Below are positions 25,428 to 37,948 of a stretch of 64,000 nucleotides of DNA, piece after piece (within the stretch, counting starts at the first letter, position 1; each line of letters begins with the position of its first letter). Where the stretch lies: assembly GCF_002288525.1 (NCBI RefSeq), contig NZ_CP023068.1:248001-312000 (forward strand). The letters run 5' to 3'. The notes beneath the pieces were generated by a model. It was not told the DNA's origin. It saw only the letters and a program-made list of their open reading frames with translations, and did no database searches. The position numbers and the translations under genes are program-made. Source of the stretch: Sinorhizobium sojae CCBAU 05684. GTDB taxonomy: Bacteria; Pseudomonadota; Alphaproteobacteria; Rhizobiales; Rhizobiaceae.

Positions 25428-26141
25428 TCAGGCGGTTCCCGTAAGCTCCTCGTTCCGCTGCGCCTTCACATAGGCGATGTAGCCGCGAACGTCGGCGGCC
25501 GGTTCGGAATAGGCCGTCCCGAGCGTTTTCTCCACCGCTTCCATATGGGTCGTCGCCCAGGCCGGCAGGGGATAGTCGATCGCCTCGAGAAATTCGAGTG
25601 TAGCGGCCAGTCTAATGTCGGCGATCGACGGTTGGTCTCCGCCGATGAAGGGCTTGCCAGCCATGTAGAAGGTATGGAAGACCTCCAGCGGTTCGGCAAT
25701 CGCATCCGCGGCGGTCTTGCGCGCTGTCTCCTTGGTGTCATGGTCGGCATCGCTGTAGCCGACCTCGCCCGGATATTGCGGGAAATGGAGAGCCGGATAG
25801 GTGGCGCGTGCGAGATAGGGATAGAAGGTGCCGATCAGGTAGAACATGGCGCTGTCGATCATCGCGCGCCTTTCCGGCTCCTTGGGGTAGAACTGGTCGA
25901 GCCTGTGCTTGTTGCAGAGATATTGCATGATGGCGCAGCTTTCCCAGAGCGCACCCTTGGGCAGGTCCGCCGTTTCGATCATCGGCGTCAGATGCGAGGG
26001 TGCCCTCGCCAGATATTCGGGGGTGCGCGTCTGCCCGTAAACGTCGTGTTCTACGAAATCGAGTTTCGCTGCCCTTACGAACACGCGAACCGTCATATTG
26101 TTGACGCTGGGCTTGATCACATTGAGTACTAGCTTCGACAT
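25428..26141 (-). CDS. Glutathione S-transferase family protein
   Basis: 237 residues. N-terminal thioredoxin-like domain (LVLNVIKPSVNNMTVRVFVR, then THLTPMIE-like HLTPMIETADLPKGALWES with cis-Pro and Ser) and an all-helical C-terminal domain with GGDQPSIADIRLAATLEFL near 180, the conserved N-capping motif. The substrate cannot be told. GGGAGG lies 8 bases before ATG at 26141. The VOC enzyme gene lies 18 bases upstream, so the two are probably co-transcribed. Confidence 0.85.
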   Translation of the reverse strand: MSKLVLNVIKPSVNNMTVRVFVRAAKLDFVEHDVYGQTRTPEYLARAPSHLTPMIETADLPKGALWESCAIMQYLCNKHRLDQFYPKEPERRAMIDSAMFYLIGTFYPYLARATYPALHFPQYPGEVGYSDADHDTKETARKTAADAIAEPLEVFHTFYMAGKPFIGGDQPSIADIRLAATLEFLEAIDYPLPAWATTHMEAVEKTLGTAYSEPAADVRGYIAYVKAQRNEELTGTA

Positions 26142-26159
26142 GACTGAACCTCCCTTCTT

Positions 26160-26741
26160 TCAGTAAGGATTCTTCGGCGCGCGATCGGCCGACAGCGTCG
26201 GCCGCGCGCGTTGTACGAGCGCTTCGATCGCATCGGCGAGATGCACCTCGGCAATAGCGTAGTCGCCGCGCGCCACCCGGATTTTGTGCGCCTCCATCAG
26301 CACCTCGGCATGGGTATGGCCGGCCGGCGGTTCGAAGCGGTAGGAGGCAAGTTCGATCAGGAGACCGAGCGGGTCCTCGAAATAGATCGAATCCATGAAG
26401 CCGCGATCCTTGACGCCGCTGTGCCGGATCTCCCGCTCGTTCAACCGCTCCACCGCCTGCTGAAAGGTGGCGCGCGACACGGCGAAGGCGATGTGGTGCA
26501 CACAGCCGATATCCGTCGGCGTACGGTTCGGGTCGGGCCTGCGATTCTCGTCGGTGAATATGGTGATCAGCCGCCCGTCGCCCGGATCGAAATAGAGATG
26601 GCTTTCCGATGCCCGGTCGAGGTTCGGTTGTTCGAAGATGAAGGGCATGCCGAGCACGCCTTCCCAGAAATCGATCGATGTCTGCCGGTCTGCGCCGACC
26701 AGAGTGATGTGATGGACCCCTTGCGATTGCAGCTTTCGCAT
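26160..26741 (-). CDS. VOC-superfamily (glyoxalase/dioxygenase-type) protein
   Basis: 193 residues with two beta-alpha-beta-beta-beta modules. Likely metal ligands are His in GVHHITLV near 9, His in CVHHIAFA near 75 and Glu in LLIELASY near 125. It is longer than a methylmalonyl-CoA epimerase (usually about 135-150 residues) and looks closer to ring-cleavage dioxygenase or glyoxalase-like proteins. ATG at 26741 has GGGAGG 8 bases upstream; the longer frame to 26825 lacks such a site. Co-transcribed with the glutathione S-transferase. Confidence 0.75.
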   Translation of the reverse strand: MRKLQSQGVHHITLVGADRQTSIDFWEGVLGMPFIFEQPNLDRASESHLYFDPGDGRLITIFTDENRRPDPNRTPTDIGCVHHIAFAVSRATFQQAVERLNEREIRHSGVKDRGFMDSIYFEDPLGLLIELASYRFEPPAGHTHAEVLMEAHKIRVARGDYAIAEVHLADAIEALVQRARPTLSADRAPKNPY

Positions 26742-26865
26742 TGTCCGTCCTCCCTGTGAAACCCGCGCATCCGCTGCGGAAGTTCGCTCGTTGTGCGGCG
26801 CGGTCCGATCCTGATTGTCCCCCAAGGCGGCCGGAACGCAAGACCGAATTCCAGACCGTGCGGGA

Positions 26866-29004
26866 TCAGATATTGCGACGCTTGCCTTCGATCAGGTCGA
26901 GCACCGCGCGGGCGGCATCGAGCACATGGGTGCCGGGGCCGAAGACCGCGGAGACGCCGTTGTCCATGAGGTACTCATAGTCCTGCCGCGGGATGACGCC
27001 GCCGCAGACCACGATGATGTCTTGGCCGCCACGCGTCTTCAGTGCTTCCGCGAGCTTCGGCATCAGCGTCTTGTGACCGGCCGCAAGCGAGGAGACGCCG
27101 ATGACGGTGACCTCTTCAGCAAGCGCCAAATCAGCCGCCTCCTCGGGCGTCTGGAACAGCGGCCCGGCGACGACGTCAAAGCCGATGTCGCCGAACGCTG
27201 ACGCAATCACCTTGGCGCCGCGGTCGTGGCCGTCCTGGCCGAGTTTGGCCACCAAAATCTTCGGCTTCTGGCCGAGCCGCCTGGTGACTTCGCCGATCCG
27301 GGCGGCCAGCACGCCGAGTTCCGGATCGCCCTCATAGGCCTTGCCATAGATGTCGGTGACCACCTCCGGCACGGCCGTGTAATCGCCGAAGGCGGCCCGC
27401 ATCGCTTCGGAGATCTCGCCGACGGTGGCGCGCGCCCGCGCCGCCTCGACGGCTGCGGCCAGAAGATTGCCCTTGCCGCTCGCCGCCACTTCGGCCAAGG
27501 TTTCCAGCGTTTCCTTCACTTTCAGCGAATCGCGGCGCCGTCTGGTCTCCTCGATCCTCTTGATCTGTGCCGTGCGGACCGCGGCGTTGTCGATCTGGAG
27601 GATGTCGATCGGATGTTCGTTTTCGAGGCGAAACTTGTTGACGCCGACGATGACCTCCTCGCCGCGGTCGACTGCTGCCTGGCGCCGGGTCGCCGCCTCC
27701 TCGATCAGCCGCTTCGGCAGCCCGGCATTGACCGCCTTGGTCATGCCGCCAAGCGCCTCCACCTCCTCGATCAGTGCCCAGGCCTTTTCCGCAAGCTCAT
27801 TCGTCAGGCTCTCGACATAATAGGAGCCGGCGAGCGGATCGACGACCTTGGTGACCCCGGTCTCGTGCTGCAGGATCAGTTGCGTGTTGCGGGCGATCCG
27901 GGCGGAAAATTCCGTCGGCAGCGCGATTGCCTCGTCGAAGGAGTTGGTGTGCAGCGATTGCGTGCCGCCGAGCACGGCCGACATTGCCTCGAAGGCAGTG
28001 CGGATGACGTTGTTGTAGGGGTCCTGCTCGGCAAGCGAGACGCCGGACGTCTGGCAGTGCGTCCTGAGCATCAGCGATGATGGGTTTTGCGGGTTGAACT
28101 CCTTCATGATGCGGGTCCAGAGCAGCCGCGCGGCGCGCAGCTTCGCCGCCTCCATGAAGAAGTTCATGCCGATCGCGAAGAAGAAGGAGAGCCGGCCGGC
28201 GAAATCGTCGACGTCCAGCCCCTTGGCGAGCGCCGCCCGCACATACTCGCGCCCATCGGCAAGCGTGAAGGCGAGCTCCTGGACGAGCGTCGCGCCCGCC
28301 TCTTGCATGTGGTAGCCGGAAATGGAGATCGAATTGAACTTGGGCATCTCTTTCGCGGTATATTCGATGATGTCCGCGACGATCCGCATCGAAGGCTCGG
28401 GCGGGTAGATATAGGTGTTGCGGACCATGAACTCCTTCAAGATGTCGTTCTGGATGGTCCCGGAGAGTTTTTCGCGGGGAACGCCCTGTTCCTCGCCAGT
28501 GACGATGAAATTGGCGAGGATCGGGATCACCGCGCCGTTCATGGTCATCGAGACGGAAACCCTGTCGAGCGGGATGCCATCGAAGAGGATCTTCATGTCC
28601 TCGGCCGAGTCGATCGCCACACCTGCCTTGCCGACGTCGCCGACCACGCGCGGATGATCGCTGTCATAGCCGCGATGGGTCGCGAGGTCGAAAGCGACGG
28701 AGACGCCCTGCTGCCCCGCGGCGAGATTCTTGCGGTAGAAGGTGTTGGATTCCTCAGCGGTCGAGAAGCCGGCATATTGCCGGATTGTCCAGGGTCGGCC
28801 CGCATACATGGTGGCGCGCGGTCCGCGTACGAACGGCTCCAGGCCGGGCAGCGAGTCAAGGTGCGCGAGATTCGCGAGGTCCTCGCGCATGTAGAGCGGT
28901 TTGACCGCAATGCCTTCCGGCGTCTGCCAGACGATTTTTTCTGGGGAGGCCTTCAGCTCCTTTTCAGCGAGGGCTTCCCAGTCCTTGATTGTCTTCTCGG
29001 TCAT
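26866..29004 (-). CDS. bhbA: Methylmalonyl-CoA mutase
   Basis: 712 residues, the full length of the single-chain or large-subunit enzyme. The N-terminal TIM barrel carries [18 protein letters not shown] and the substrate-binding [11 protein letters not shown]. The C-terminal cobalamin domain has [18 protein letters not shown], the DxHxxG motif whose His binds the cobalt. It converts (R)-methylmalonyl-CoA to succinyl-CoA in the cytosol using adenosylcobalamin. It follows pccA on the same strand with a 203-base gap that carries two palindromic repeats, so it may have its own promoter or be separately processed. Confidence 0.96.
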   Translation of the reverse strand: MTEKTIKDWEALAEKELKASPEKIVWQTPEGIAVKPLYMREDLANLAHLDSLPGLEPFVRGPRATMYAGRPWTIRQYAGFSTAEESNTFYRKNLAAGQQGVSVAFDLATHRGYDSDHPRVVGDVGKAGVAIDSAEDMKILFDGIPLDRVSVSMTMNGAVIPILANFIVTGEEQGVPREKLSGTIQNDILKEFMVRNTYIYPPEPSMRIVADIIEYTAKEMPKFNSISISGYHMQEAGATLVQELAFTLADGREYVRAALAKGLDVDDFAGRLSFFFAIGMNFFMEAAKLRAARLLWTRIMKEFNPQNPSSLMLRTHCQTSGVSLAEQDPYNNVIRTAFEAMSAVLGGTQSLHTNSFDEAIALPTEFSARIARNTQLILQHETGVTKVVDPLAGSYYVESLTNELAEKAWALIEEVEALGGMTKAVNAGLPKRLIEEAATRRQAAVDRGEEVIVGVNKFRLENEHPIDILQIDNAAVRTAQIKRIEETRRRRDSLKVKETLETLAEVAASGKGNLLAAAVEAARARATVGEISEAMRAAFGDYTAVPEVVTDIYGKAYEGDPELGVLAARIGEVTRRLGQKPKILVAKLGQDGHDRGAKVIASAFGDIGFDVVAGPLFQTPEEAADLALAEEVTVIGVSSLAAGHKTLMPKLAEALKTRGGQDIIVVCGGVIPRQDYEYLMDNGVSAVFGPGTHVLDAARAVLDLIEGKRRNI

Positions 29005-29059
29005 CGCATTCGCTCCGAATATAATCTGGCTCGGCCCCTCATGCCCCTGCCGGGACCTT

Positions 29060-29127
29060 CTCCCCGCTCGCGGGGAGGAGGAACCTGCCGCGCCGTCTCA
29101 GTCTCCTCTCCCCGCGAGCGGGGAGAG
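29060..29127. repeat. Pair of oppositely oriented REP-like palindromes (copies 2 and 3)
   Basis: CTCCCCGC-TC-GCGGGGAG at 29060-29077 and CTCTCCCCGC-GA-GCGGGGAGAG at 29106-29127 each form a perfect stem. Their flanks (CATGCCCCTGCCGGGACC on the left, GGCTAGGGTGAGGGG on the right) are inverted, so the pair forms a head-to-head element of about 110 bases. It lies between the pccA end and the mutase start and could stabilise the upstream message or stop transcription. Confidence 0.75.
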
Positions 29128-29207
29128 GGCTAGGGTGAGGGGCGAGCGGCAGAGGCTGCGAGCCCGGCAGGGCAGAGGGGGGTTATCGTCGCGCCGCACC
29201 GCCGCCA

Positions 29208-31211
<2,004 letters not shown>

Positions 31212-31240
31212 GCGTTTCTCTTTGAAGCCTTTCTGTCGCA

Positions 31241-31531
31241 TCAGCGCCTGAATCTTCGCCGGTAGGGCAGAAGCGCGATGGAAGAGGCCGCCACAGCGCC
31301 GCCGAAGAGCAGGGCAAAAGGGATGATCACGATGGCCGTGGCCAAGAGCGGGTTGGTCGAGCGGACGATGTGGGTGCCAACCGCGCCGATGTTGAGCCAG
31401 ATCAGCGCGCCCGCGACGGCGGCGCCGACGAGCGCGCCGTAGAGAGCATTGACGGCCATGTAGCGCAGCATCTGCCAGTGGTCGCGGCGGGCGGCTTCGG
31501 GCGTCATTTCCGGCTTCGGCGCGTGGCTCAT
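31241..31531 (-). CDS. Small two-helix membrane protein between pccB and pccA
   Basis: 96 residues with a charged N-terminus and two hydrophobic segments (about 27-50 and 63-87), ending in basic LPYRRRFRR. I do not recognise a characterised family, though small membrane proteins occur at this position in related rhizobial pcc clusters as far as I recall. It begins 12 bases past the pccB stop region and ends 29 bases before pccA, so it is co-expressed with both carboxylase subunits. A role in transport, membrane association or stability is a guess. Confidence 0.7.
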   Translation of the reverse strand: MSHAPKPEMTPEAARRDHWQMLRYMAVNALYGALVGAAVAGALIWLNIGAVGTHIVRSTNPLLATAIVIIPFALLFGGAVAASSIALLPYRRRFRR

Positions 31532-31542
31532 GGCGGACTCCC

Positions 31543-33075
<1,533 letters not shown>

Positions 33076-33164
33076 CGCTCTCCTCCCATTTTTCGCTGAT
33101 TGTGCAGAGGCTTCGCTAGGATCGCAATAGCTCCGAAGGCCTGCTGGCAAAACGGCCGATCATG

Positions 33165-33215
33165 TGCAAATGTGGAACATAGAACATTGTAAAACGTAAA
33201 CTGCAAAGTTGCGAA
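33165..33215. promoter_or_regulatory. Direct-repeat operator candidate for the PccR-type regulator
   Basis: Two similar words lie in the 141-base gap between pccB and the regulator gene: TGCAAATGTGGAACAT from 33165 and TGCAAAGTTGCGAACAT from 33202. Both fit TGCAAA-N2-TG-GAACAT with one gap. RamB/ScfR regulators are known to bind TTTGCAAA-type words, so these are likely operator half sites controlling both directions. Confidence 0.5.
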
Positions 33216-33216
33216 C

Positions 33217-34635
33217 ATGGCGATCGGCAAGCTTTATATCGGCCGCAAGGTCCGGGAACTTCGAGAAGCAAACCGCGTCACGCAGGGGCAGTTCGCCGAG
33301 CGCATCGGCATCTCCACGAGTTACTTGAACCAGATAGAAAACAACCAGCGGCCGGTCTCGGCCGCTGTGCTGTTGGCGCTTGCGGAGAAATTTCAGATCG
33401 ATATTGCCGAGCTTTCCTCCGGCGAGGGCGATCGGCTGCTGTCGGCGCTCTCGGAGGCCCTGAGCGATCCCCTGTTCGAGCCCTATTCATCGAGCCTGCA
33501 GGAACTGAAGCTCGTCGTTCAGAACGCGCCAGGCCTCGCCCGCGCGCTGATCAAGTGCCACCAGGCCTACCGCCGCAACAGCGAACAGCTCGCCAGCATC
33601 GACGACACGATCGGCCGCGATGCCGCCGTCGTCGAAACCACCCCCTATGAGGAAGTGCGCGACTTCTTCCACTTCGTCGACAACTATATACATGAGATCG
33701 ATTTGCTCGCCGAGCATCTGGCCGGCGAGCTCGGCCTCGGCGAGGGCGACAACCACGCCGCGCTCGCCAACCACCTCGAGCAGCGGCATGGCGTGCGTAT
33801 CGTGCGCGGTGCCGCCGGCGACGAGGCGATCCGCCGTTTCGACCGGCGTGCCCGCATCCTGACGCTCAATCCTTATGCGCCGGCGCCGACCCGCGACTTC
33901 CAGCTCGCGCTGCAGATCGCCCAGCTTCACGCGCGCGAAGAGATCGACCGCATGGCGGGTAGCGCCGGCTTCCGCACCGAAGAGGCTTATGAGATCTGTC
34001 GCATCGGGCTGCAGAACTATTTCGCCGGCGCTCTCATCCTGCCCTACCAGGCCTTTCTCAAGGCGGCGCGCGACCTGCGCCACGACATCGAGCTCATAGC
34101 CGCGCGTTTTGGCGCATCGCTGGAGCAGGTCTGCCATCGGTTATCGACACTGCAGCGGCCGGGACAGAAAGGCATTCCGATCTTCTTCGCGCGCATCGAC
34201 CGGGCGGGCAACATTACCAAGCGCCACAGCGCCGCCAAACTGCAATTTGCCCGTTTTGGCGCGGCCTGCCCCCTCTGGAACGTGCACCAGGCCTTCGAGA
34301 CCCCGGGCCGGATCATCCGCCAGCTCGCCGAGACGCCGGATGGCGTGCGCTATCTTTGTCTCGCGACGCAGATCACCAAGGGCGGGGGCGGCTATCGCGC
34401 GGCGCATCCACGCTATGCGTTGGCGCTCGGTTGCGAGATCTCCTATGCGGACGCCTTCGTCTATGCCGATGACATGGACCTCGGCAACCGCGCCGCCTTC
34501 GGCCCGATCGGTATTTCCTGCCGCATCTGCGAGCGCCCCAAATGCGCCAGCCGCGCCGTGCCGCCTCTCAAGCGTAAGCTCATTGTCGACCATGACATGC
34601 GCGCCGCTCTGCCGTATCGTTTGAGCGAGAACTGA
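33217..34635 (+). CDS. XRE-family short-chain fatty acyl regulator (PccR/ScfR type)
   Basis: 472 residues. An XRE helix-turn-helix (about 8-62, with QFAERIGISTSYLNQIENNQ) precedes a DUF955/IrrE-like domain and a C-terminal DUF2083 domain with CRICERPKCASRA near 437-449. The IrrE-like part lacks the zinc protease HExxH motif (it reads QLHAREEID), as expected for these CoA-thioester sensors. PccR activates propionyl-CoA carboxylase in Rhodobacter. It lies between pccB and the valine-type genes, so it probably senses propionyl- or methylcitrate-related metabolites. ATG at 33217 lacks a clear ribosome-binding site. Confidence 0.88.
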   Translation: MAIGKLYIGRKVRELREANRVTQGQFAERIGISTSYLNQIENNQRPVSAAVLLALAEKFQIDIAELSSGEGDRLLSALSEALSDPLFEPYSSSLQELKLVVQNAPGLARALIKCHQAYRRNSEQLASIDDTIGRDAAVVETTPYEEVRDFFHFVDNYIHEIDLLAEHLAGELGLGEGDNHAALANHLEQRHGVRIVRGAAGDEAIRRFDRRARILTLNPYAPAPTRDFQLALQIAQLHAREEIDRMAGSAGFRTEEAYEICRIGLQNYFAGALILPYQAFLKAARDLRHDIELIAARFGASLEQVCHRLSTLQRPGQKGIPIFFARIDRAGNITKRHSAAKLQFARFGAACPLWNVHQAFETPGRIIRQLAETPDGVRYLCLATQITKGGGGYRAAHPRYALALGCEISYADAFVYADDMDLGNRAAFGPIGISCRICERPKCASRAVPPLKRKLIVDHDMRAALPYRLSEN

Positions 34636-34760
34636 GCCTCGCTTACGCGAAGTCTGTTCGATTTTGAACAGATACTGTGAGGATTTGCCGCTGTGCCTGT
34701 ACGCAGTTTGGTGTAACACCACGGCACATCATCAATATGCGGGTCAGGGAGGACATGCAT

Positions 34761-35903
34761 ATGGATTATCGCCTGTCGGAGGAGCAGGAGGCCATCCGCG
34801 CGATGGCGCTCGATTTCGCGCGTGACGAGCTTGCGCCGCATGCGATCGACTGGGACCAGCAGAAGCATTTTCCGGTAGCGACGTTGCGCGCCGCGGCGAC
34901 GCTCGGCATGGCCGGCATCTATATACGCGACGATGTCGGCGGCACGGGGCTGACGCGCCTCGATGCGGCGATCATCATCGAGGCGCTGGCGACCGGCTGC
35001 CCGGCGATCGCCTCCTTCGTGTCGATCCACAACATGTGCGCTGGTATGATCGATCGCTACGGCACGGACGCGCAGCGCCAGCACTTCCTGCCGCGGCTTC
35101 TGACCATGGAGACGCTGGCGAGCTACTGCCTGACGGAACCCGGTTCCGGATCGGACGCGGCGGCGCTGAAGACCAGGGCCGCGCGCGACGGCGACGTCTA
35201 TCTGCTGACGGGACAGAAGCAGTTCATTTCCGGTGCGGGCGAGTCGGGCCTCTATATTGTGATGGCGCGTACGGGCGAAGAGGGGCCGAAGGGCATTTCC
35301 GCCTTCATCGTCGAAAAGGACACCCCTGGGCTCACCTTCGGCGCCAATGAGAAGAAGATGGGGTGGCACGCCCAGCCGACGCGGGCGGTGATGCTCGACA
35401 AAGTCCGTGTGCCGGCCGAGAACCGGCTCGGGAGCGAGGGCGAAGGCTTCAGGATCGCCATGGCCGGTCTCGATGGCGGGCGGTTGAACATTGCCGCCGC
35501 CTCGCTCGGCGGTGCCCAGGCCGCCTTCGACAAGGCGCTCGCCTATGTTGAGGAGCGGCGCGCCTTCGGGCGTGCGATCGGAGAGTTCCAGGCGCTGCAG
35601 TTCCGGCTCGCGGACATGGCGACCGATCTTGAGATCGCCCGCACCTTTCTATGGCGGGCTGCTGCCGCGCTGGACGCGGCGGATCCGGAGGCGACCAAGC
35701 TCTGCGCCATGGCCAAACGCTTCGTCACGGACCGCTGCTTTGCCGTCGCCAATGACGCGCTGCAATTGCACGGCGGCTACGGCTATCTCGCCGATTACGG
35801 CATCGAGAAGATTGTCAGGGACCTGAGGGTGCACCAGATACTCGAAGGGACCAACGAGATCATGCGGCTGATCGTCTCGCGAGCGATCATGGGCCGGAAG
35901 TAG
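34761..35903 (+). CDS. Acyl-CoA dehydrogenase, probable isobutyryl-CoA dehydrogenase
   Basis: 380 residues. Flavin-binding YCLTEPGSGSDAA near 130 and KKMGWHAQPT near 203 are family signatures; the catalytic Glu is in QILEGTNEIMR near 363. It oxidises a short branched acyl-CoA to the enoyl-CoA and passes electrons to ETF. The neighbours (3-hydroxyisobutyryl-CoA hydrolase, MmsB) point to isobutyryl-CoA of valine breakdown. ATG at 34761 has GGGAGG 8 bases upstream; the nearer ATG at 34755 would have only 2 bases spacing. Confidence 0.9.
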   Translation: MDYRLSEEQEAIRAMALDFARDELAPHAIDWDQQKHFPVATLRAAATLGMAGIYIRDDVGGTGLTRLDAAIIIEALATGCPAIASFVSIHNMCAGMIDRYGTDAQRQHFLPRLLTMETLASYCLTEPGSGSDAAALKTRAARDGDVYLLTGQKQFISGAGESGLYIVMARTGEEGPKGISAFIVEKDTPGLTFGANEKKMGWHAQPTRAVMLDKVRVPAENRLGSEGEGFRIAMAGLDGGRLNIAAASLGGAQAAFDKALAYVEERRAFGRAIGEFQALQFRLADMATDLEIARTFLWRAAAALDAADPEATKLCAMAKRFVTDRCFAVANDALQLHGGYGYLADYGIEKIVRDLRVHQILEGTNEIMRLIVSRAIMGRK

Positions 35904-35915
35904 GAAGGACCTTCC

Positions 35916-36983
35916 ATGGAGATGCAAACCGCCCTACCGGAAGTCATCGTCGAGCGCGACGGCGCGATCGGCAGGCTTCGGCTCAATCGGCCGCGCGCAC
36001 TGAACAGCCTAAACCTCGCCATGATCCGCGCCATCGACAAGGCGCTGACCGAGTTCGAGCGCGACCCGACCATCGCAGCCGTCCTCGTCACAGGGGAAGG
36101 CGAGCGCGGACTATGCGCCGGCGGCGACATCCGCATGATCTACGAGAGCGGCCGCGAGCGCCCGGAGGAAGGGGCGCAGTTCTGGCGCGAGGAATTCATC
36201 GTAAACAGCCGCATCTCCGCCTTTCCAAAGCCGTACATCGCGATCATGGATGGCATCGTAATGGGCGGCGGTGTGGGTATCTCCGCCCATGGCAGGCACC
36301 GGATCGTCACGGAGCGCACCAGGCTCGCCATGCCGGAAACAGGAATCGGCTATTTCACCGACGTCGGCGCGACCTGGCTCTTGCCGCGCGCACCGGGCGA
36401 GTTCGGCACTTACCTCGGTTTGACGGGCCGCGACATAGGCGCGGCGGCGGCGATGCACGCACGCCTCGCCGACAGCTTCGTTTCCTCGGAAAGGATCGAT
36501 GCGCTCGTTGCCTCGCTGGGCGAGCTTCCCGCCGCGGCAACCGCCGAGCAGATTTCCGCGACGATAAACGCCGTCTCCAGCGAGCCGCCGACCTCGGCCC
36601 TTCTCGAACACACAGCGCTCATAGACCGCTGCTTCGCCTTCGACACGATCGAGGAGATCCTGGACGCGCTCGAAAAGGATGGCTCCGATTTCGCCCGCGA
36701 GACGCTGCAACTCTTGAAGAGCAGGTCGGGCATCAGCCTGAAGCTGACGCTGAGCCTCCTGAGAGCCGGACGCGCCAGCGCGACGCTGAACGAATGCCTG
36801 GAAGGGGAGTACGCTGCCTGCGTCGCGATGCTTGCGAATCCGGACTTCTATGAGGGGGTCAGGGCCGCGGTTATAGACAAGGACCGAAATCCCAAATGGT
36901 CGGTCGGGCTCGACGAGGTGACGCCGCAGATGCTGGCCCGCTTTGGGCGCCGCGACGGCGCACCGCTTTTTGGACGCGGATAG
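35916..36983 (+). CDS. 3-hydroxyisobutyryl-CoA hydrolase (enoyl-CoA hydratase/isomerase family)
   Basis: 355 residues, the length of the hydrolase branch of the crotonase family, longer than a hydratase. Oxyanion-hole stretches are GLCAGGDIRMIYE near 67 and MDGIVMGGGVGISAHGRHR near 111; PETGIGYFTDVGATWLLPR near 138 is the HIBCH signature with its catalytic Glu. It releases 3-hydroxyisobutyrate from its CoA thioester in valine catabolism. It starts 12 bases after the dehydrogenase stop and an AGGAAGGA box precedes it. No separate enoyl-CoA hydratase is in the window. Confidence 0.88.
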   Translation: MEMQTALPEVIVERDGAIGRLRLNRPRALNSLNLAMIRAIDKALTEFERDPTIAAVLVTGEGERGLCAGGDIRMIYESGRERPEEGAQFWREEFIVNSRISAFPKPYIAIMDGIVMGGGVGISAHGRHRIVTERTRLAMPETGIGYFTDVGATWLLPRAPGEFGTYLGLTGRDIGAAAAMHARLADSFVSSERIDALVASLGELPAAATAEQISATINAVSSEPPTSALLEHTALIDRCFAFDTIEEILDALEKDGSDFARETLQLLKSRSGISLKLTLSLLRAGRASATLNECLEGEYAACVAMLANPDFYEGVRAAVIDKDRNPKWSVGLDEVTPQMLARFGRRDGAPLFGRG

Positions 36984-37047
36984 GCATCGGCGAGGGGCGG
37001 AGAGCCGCCCCGCCGGATCGAGCACGTTGAGTGGAGGAGGGACGTTC

Positions 37048-37944
37048 ATGACGAAGATCGCTTTTATCGGGCTTGGCAATATGGGCGGGCCGATGGCCGC
37101 CAATCTGGTGAAGGCGGGACACGCTGTCACAGGCTTCGATCTTTCGGAGGCCTCGCGCAATGCTGCGGCGAAGACGGGCGTTTGCGTGGCCGGATCGATT
37201 TCCCAGGCGGTACGCGAAAGCGAATGCGTGGTCACCATGCTGCCGGCGAGCTCGCACGTGCTCTACGTATGGGACGAATTGCTGGGTTTCGTCGACCCGG
37301 GAACGCTTGTGATCGACAGTTCGACGATTGATGTGGAAAGCGCGCGCAAGGTCCATGGTTTCGCCGATACCGCCGGGTGCCTGTCGCTCGACGCGCCGGT
37401 CTCCGGCGGCACGGCGGGTGCCGCCGCCGGTACGCTCACCTTCATGGTTGGCGGCAGCGACGGCGCCTTCTCCCGCGGCAAGCACATCCTGGAGGCGATG
37501 GGCAAGAAGATCGTCCATTGCGGCGACGCGGGCGCCGGCCAGGCGGCGAAGATCTGCAACAACATGATCCTCGGCGTTTCCATGGCCGGCGTCTGCGAAG
37601 CTTTCGTGCTAGCCGAGCGGCTGGGCCTGTCGCACCAGGCGCTCTTCGATGTCGCCTCTACCTCCTCCGGCCAGTGCTGGTCGCTGACGAGCTATTGCCC
37701 GGTGCCGGGGCCCGTTCCGGCTTCCCCCGCCAACAACGACTACAAACCAGGATTCATGGCGAGCCTGATGCTGAAGGACCTGAAGCTTGCGCAGCAGGCG
37801 GCAAGTGCCGCCGGCGCCGCAACCCCCATGGGCGCGCAGGCGGCGCAACTCTACGGCCTTTTCGAGAAGCTCGGCCATGGCGACGAGGATTTCTCCGCAC
37901 TGATCCGCATGCTGCGCGGCACGCAGGAGGCAAACGCGAGGTAG
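37048..37944 (+). CDS. mmsB: 3-hydroxyisobutyrate dehydrogenase
   Basis: 298 residues. Rossmann NAD-binding GLGNMGGPMAANLVKAG at the N-terminus, substrate-binding DAPVSGGTAGAAAGTLTFM near 117 and the catalytic Lys in QAAKICNNMILG near 168. It oxidises 3-hydroxyisobutyrate to methylmalonate semialdehyde with NAD. ATG at 37048 has GGAGGAGG 7 bases upstream; the longer frame begins inside the previous gene. The next enzyme of the pathway (MmsA) is not in the window. It ends 4 bases from the convergent SDR gene. Confidence 0.93.
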   Translation: MTKIAFIGLGNMGGPMAANLVKAGHAVTGFDLSEASRNAAAKTGVCVAGSISQAVRESECVVTMLPASSHVLYVWDELLGFVDPGTLVIDSSTIDVESARKVHGFADTAGCLSLDAPVSGGTAGAAAGTLTFMVGGSDGAFSRGKHILEAMGKKIVHCGDAGAGQAAKICNNMILGVSMAGVCEAFVLAERLGLSHQALFDVASTSSGQCWSLTSYCPVPGPVPASPANNDYKPGFMASLMLKDLKLAQQAASAAGAATPMGAQAAQLYGLFEKLGHGDEDFSALIRMLRGTQEANAR

Positions 37945-37948
37945 AGAC

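Noticed and set aside
26160-26741. VOC protein as the missing methylmalonyl-CoA epimerase
   Set aside because: It is too long, separately transcribed with a glutathione S-transferase, and its sequence is closer to glyoxalase/dioxygenase-type VOC proteins.
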